Positions 63,077 through 64,000 of a stretch of DNA of 64,000 nt are shown piece by piece; the stretch's first letter is position 1, and every line of letters starts with the position of its first letter. Made by a program: the position numbers and the translations under genes. This stretch comes from JAXGQE01 sp040766585. GTDB taxonomy: Bacteria > Bacillota > SLNR01. The notes under the pieces are model-generated. The model was not told where the DNA came from. It saw nothing but the letters and a program-made list of their open reading frames with translations, and did not search any database. The stretch is from the NCBI GenBank assembly GCA_040766585.1, contig JAXGQE010000004.1:1-64000 (forward strand). The letters run 5' to 3'.

Positions 63077-63152
63077 GCGCCTGTAGCTCAGGGGATAGAG
63101 CAACGGACTTCTAATCCGTTGGCCGTAGGTTCGATTCCTACCAGGCGCGCCA
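63077..63152 (+). tRNA. tRNA-Arg (anticodon TCT)
   Basis: Acceptor GCGCCTG/CAGGCGC, anticodon stem ACGGA/TCCGT with loop CTTCTAA, encoded CCA. Confidence 0.94.
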
Positions 63153-63165
63153 AAACGAAGGATAT

Positions 63166-63243
63166 GGTGGGTGTAGCTCAGTTGGTTAGAGCACTGGACT
63201 GTGGCTCCAGGTGTCGGGGGTTCAAATCCCCTCACTCACCCCA
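63166..63243 (+). tRNA. tRNA-His (anticodon GTG)
   Basis: Acceptor GTGGGTG/CACTCAC with the extra G at -1 opposite C73 that marks tRNA-His; anticodon loop CTGTGGC, encoded CCA. Confidence 0.95.
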
Positions 63244-63257
63244 TTTTTATAAAGTGT

Positions 63258-63334
63258 GCGCCCGTAGCTCAGCTGGATAGAGTGACAGACTTCGAATCTG
63301 GAGGTCGCAGGTTCGAGTCCTGCCGGGCGCGCCA
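63258..63334 (+). tRNA. tRNA-Arg (anticodon TCG)
   Basis: Acceptor GCGCCCG/CGGGCGC, anticodon loop CTTCGAA, encoded CCA. The top pair of the anticodon stem (A27-G43) is mismatched. Confidence 0.9.
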
Positions 63335-63344
63335 CTGTTTTCTT

Positions 63345-63418
63345 TGGGGCGTCGCCAAGAGGTAAGGCACGGGACTTTGGATCCTGCATCGTTGGTTCGA
63401 ATCCAGCCGCCCCAGCCA
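63345..63418 (+). tRNA. tRNA-Gln (anticodon TTG)
   Basis: Acceptor TGGGGCG/CGCCCCA, anticodon loop CTTTGGA, encoded CCA. Confidence 0.94.
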
Positions 63419-63452
63419 GAATATTCCTCTTTCAGTATATAGTTTGAGATTT

Positions 63453-63537
63453 GCGAGGGTGGCGGAATTGGCAGACGCGCTAGACTTAGGATCTAGTGCC
63501 CTAGGGCGTAAGGGTTCAACTCCCTTCCCTCGCACCA
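63453..63537 (+). tRNA. tRNA-Leu (anticodon TAG)
   Basis: Acceptor GCGAGGG/CCCTCGC, anticodon stem CTAGA/TCTAG with loop CTTAGGA, a long variable arm (class II) and encoded CCA. Confidence 0.95.
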
Positions 63538-63545
63538 GAATGAAT

Positions 63546-63620
63546 GCGGAAGTAGCTCAGTGGTAGAGCATCGCCTTGCCAAGGCGAGGGTCGCGAGTTC
63601 GAATCTCGTCTTCCGCTCCA
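63546..63620 (+). tRNA. tRNA-Gly (anticodon GCC)
   Basis: Acceptor GCGGAAG/CTTCCGC, anticodon loop TTGCCAA, encoded CCA. Confidence 0.94.
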
Positions 63621-63624
63621 ACAG

Positions 63625-63658
63625 AAACCGACTGGTTCATATTGCCGGTTTTTTTTTG
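63625..63658 (+). terminator. Terminator after the tRNA cluster
   Basis: AACCG and CGGTT around an 18-base loop, followed by nine T in all. Confidence 0.6.
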
Positions 63659-63729
63659 CTGTTTTGTCTGTCTGCAGCTTACCGTGATGGGATCACTCTT
63701 GGCGGTACACCCATCTTGCTGGTGGCTGG

Positions 63730-63758
63730 TTGCCTGAGACTGTGGTGCATGATATAAT
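63730..63758 (+). promoter_or_regulatory. Promoter of the trigger factor gene
   Basis: TTGCCT (63730-63735), 17-base spacer, TATAAT (63753-63758), about 75 bases before the start codon. Confidence 0.7.
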
Positions 63759-63831
63759 AAATAGATATGAAGCTGGATCACCTATAGAAGATGGATTCAT
63801 ATACAGATACGGAAGTCTAAGGAGGAGAAAA

Positions 63832-64000
63832 ATGAAAACAAAGGTAGAAAAATTGGAAAAGAACCAGCTGAAACTGGAGATTACAGTGGAAGCAGACGAA
63901 ATGAAAGAAGCCATGGAACAGGCGGCTCGTGCCCTGGGTCAGAAAGTGAAAGTACCCGGTTTCAGAAAAGGCAAAGTGCCCCGGACCGTGATTGAAGCTC
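63832..64000 (+). CDS. tig: Trigger factor, N-terminal part (cut by window end)
   Basis: The first 56 residues of the ribosome-associated chaperone. The ribosome-binding signature GFRKGKVPR (inside KVPGFRKGKVPRTVI) is present. GGAGGAG lies before the ATG. The gene continues past the window. The clpX and lon genes that often follow cannot be seen. Confidence 0.93.
   Translation, partial: MKTKVEKLEKNQLKLEITVEADEMKEAMEQAARALGQKVKVPGFRKGKVPRTVIEA

Noticed and set aside
1..64000. CRISPR arrays, prophage or rRNA genes
   Set aside because: No regularly spaced repeats, phage structural genes or rRNA sequence were recognised in the window.

Overview
The window reads as a chromosome segment of an anaerobic, amino-acid- and peptide-fermenting bacterium of the class Clostridia. 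The evidence is strong GGAGG ribosome binding sites, frequent GTG/TTG starts, a cyclic-di-GMP-I riboswitch, a KorDABC-type 2-oxoacid:ferredoxin oxidoreductase, a glycine/sarcosine/betaine-reductase type selenoprotein, a Na+-type N-ATPase operon and many M20/M24 peptidases. Two genes need UGA read as selenocysteine (a peroxiredoxin at 49-513 and a GrdB-like reductase subunit at 22869-24143), so the organism must encode Sec machinery, although none lies in this window. No species assignment is attempted.

Layout. 0-5 kb: Sec-peroxiredoxin; a secreted fibronectin-type repeat protein on the minus strand behind a c-di-GMP riboswitch and terminator; a membrane protein with a double palindromic operator, followed by a MarR regulator. 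4.7-9.7 kb: minus-strand family 2 glycosyltransferase, a CrtI-like FAD oxidoreductase coupled to a short-chain dehydrogenase, and a divergent membrane protein. 10-12 kb: a tandem pair of amidohydrolase-fold DUF6282-like proteins. 12.7-15.8 kb: envelope genes (glycosyltransferase-GtrA fusion, NAGPA-type phosphodiester glycosidase, small membrane protein) and a SOUL heme-binding protein. 16-19.7 kb: M24 peptidase and a secreted subtilisin with repeat domains.

19.8-32 kb is a catabolic stretch: a promoter, a PII-like protein, a CPA2 cation/proton antiporter, a GrdE-like/GrdB-like (Sec) reductase pair, an epimerase, a Cys-rich conserved protein, an M20 amidohydrolase, a RocD-like aminotransferase, a nitroreductase and a RocB-like M20 peptidase. 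A reasonable reading is uptake, deacylation and transamination of amino acids coupled to reductive disposal and cation cycling.

32.5-36.3 kb holds a broken NHEJ ligase LigD: separate phosphoesterase and polymerase genes flank a ligase gene killed by a frameshift, an insertion of a decayed IS110-like element and a terminal deletion. The exact insertion point can be reconstructed. 36.7-43.3 kb is a complete N-ATPase operon in the order atpDCQRBEFAG, with Na+-type c-subunit residues and a b-delta fusion. 43.4-48.9 kb: a serine/threonine dehydratase, pheS-pheT and a Sel1 protein.

49.2-62 kb is housekeeping and amino-acid metabolism: korDABC, an acetyltransferase, a fused MsrA-MsrB gene interrupted by an in-frame UAG, an alanine-racemase-family protein, an AbgB-like M20 amidohydrolase, a nitroreductase-like protein, UPF0316, a beta-lactamase-fold hydrolase, fumarase alpha/beta, and rph-rdgB-yfcE. 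62.1-63.6 kb carries eight tRNA genes in two groups separated by an acetyltransferase, and the window ends inside trigger factor.
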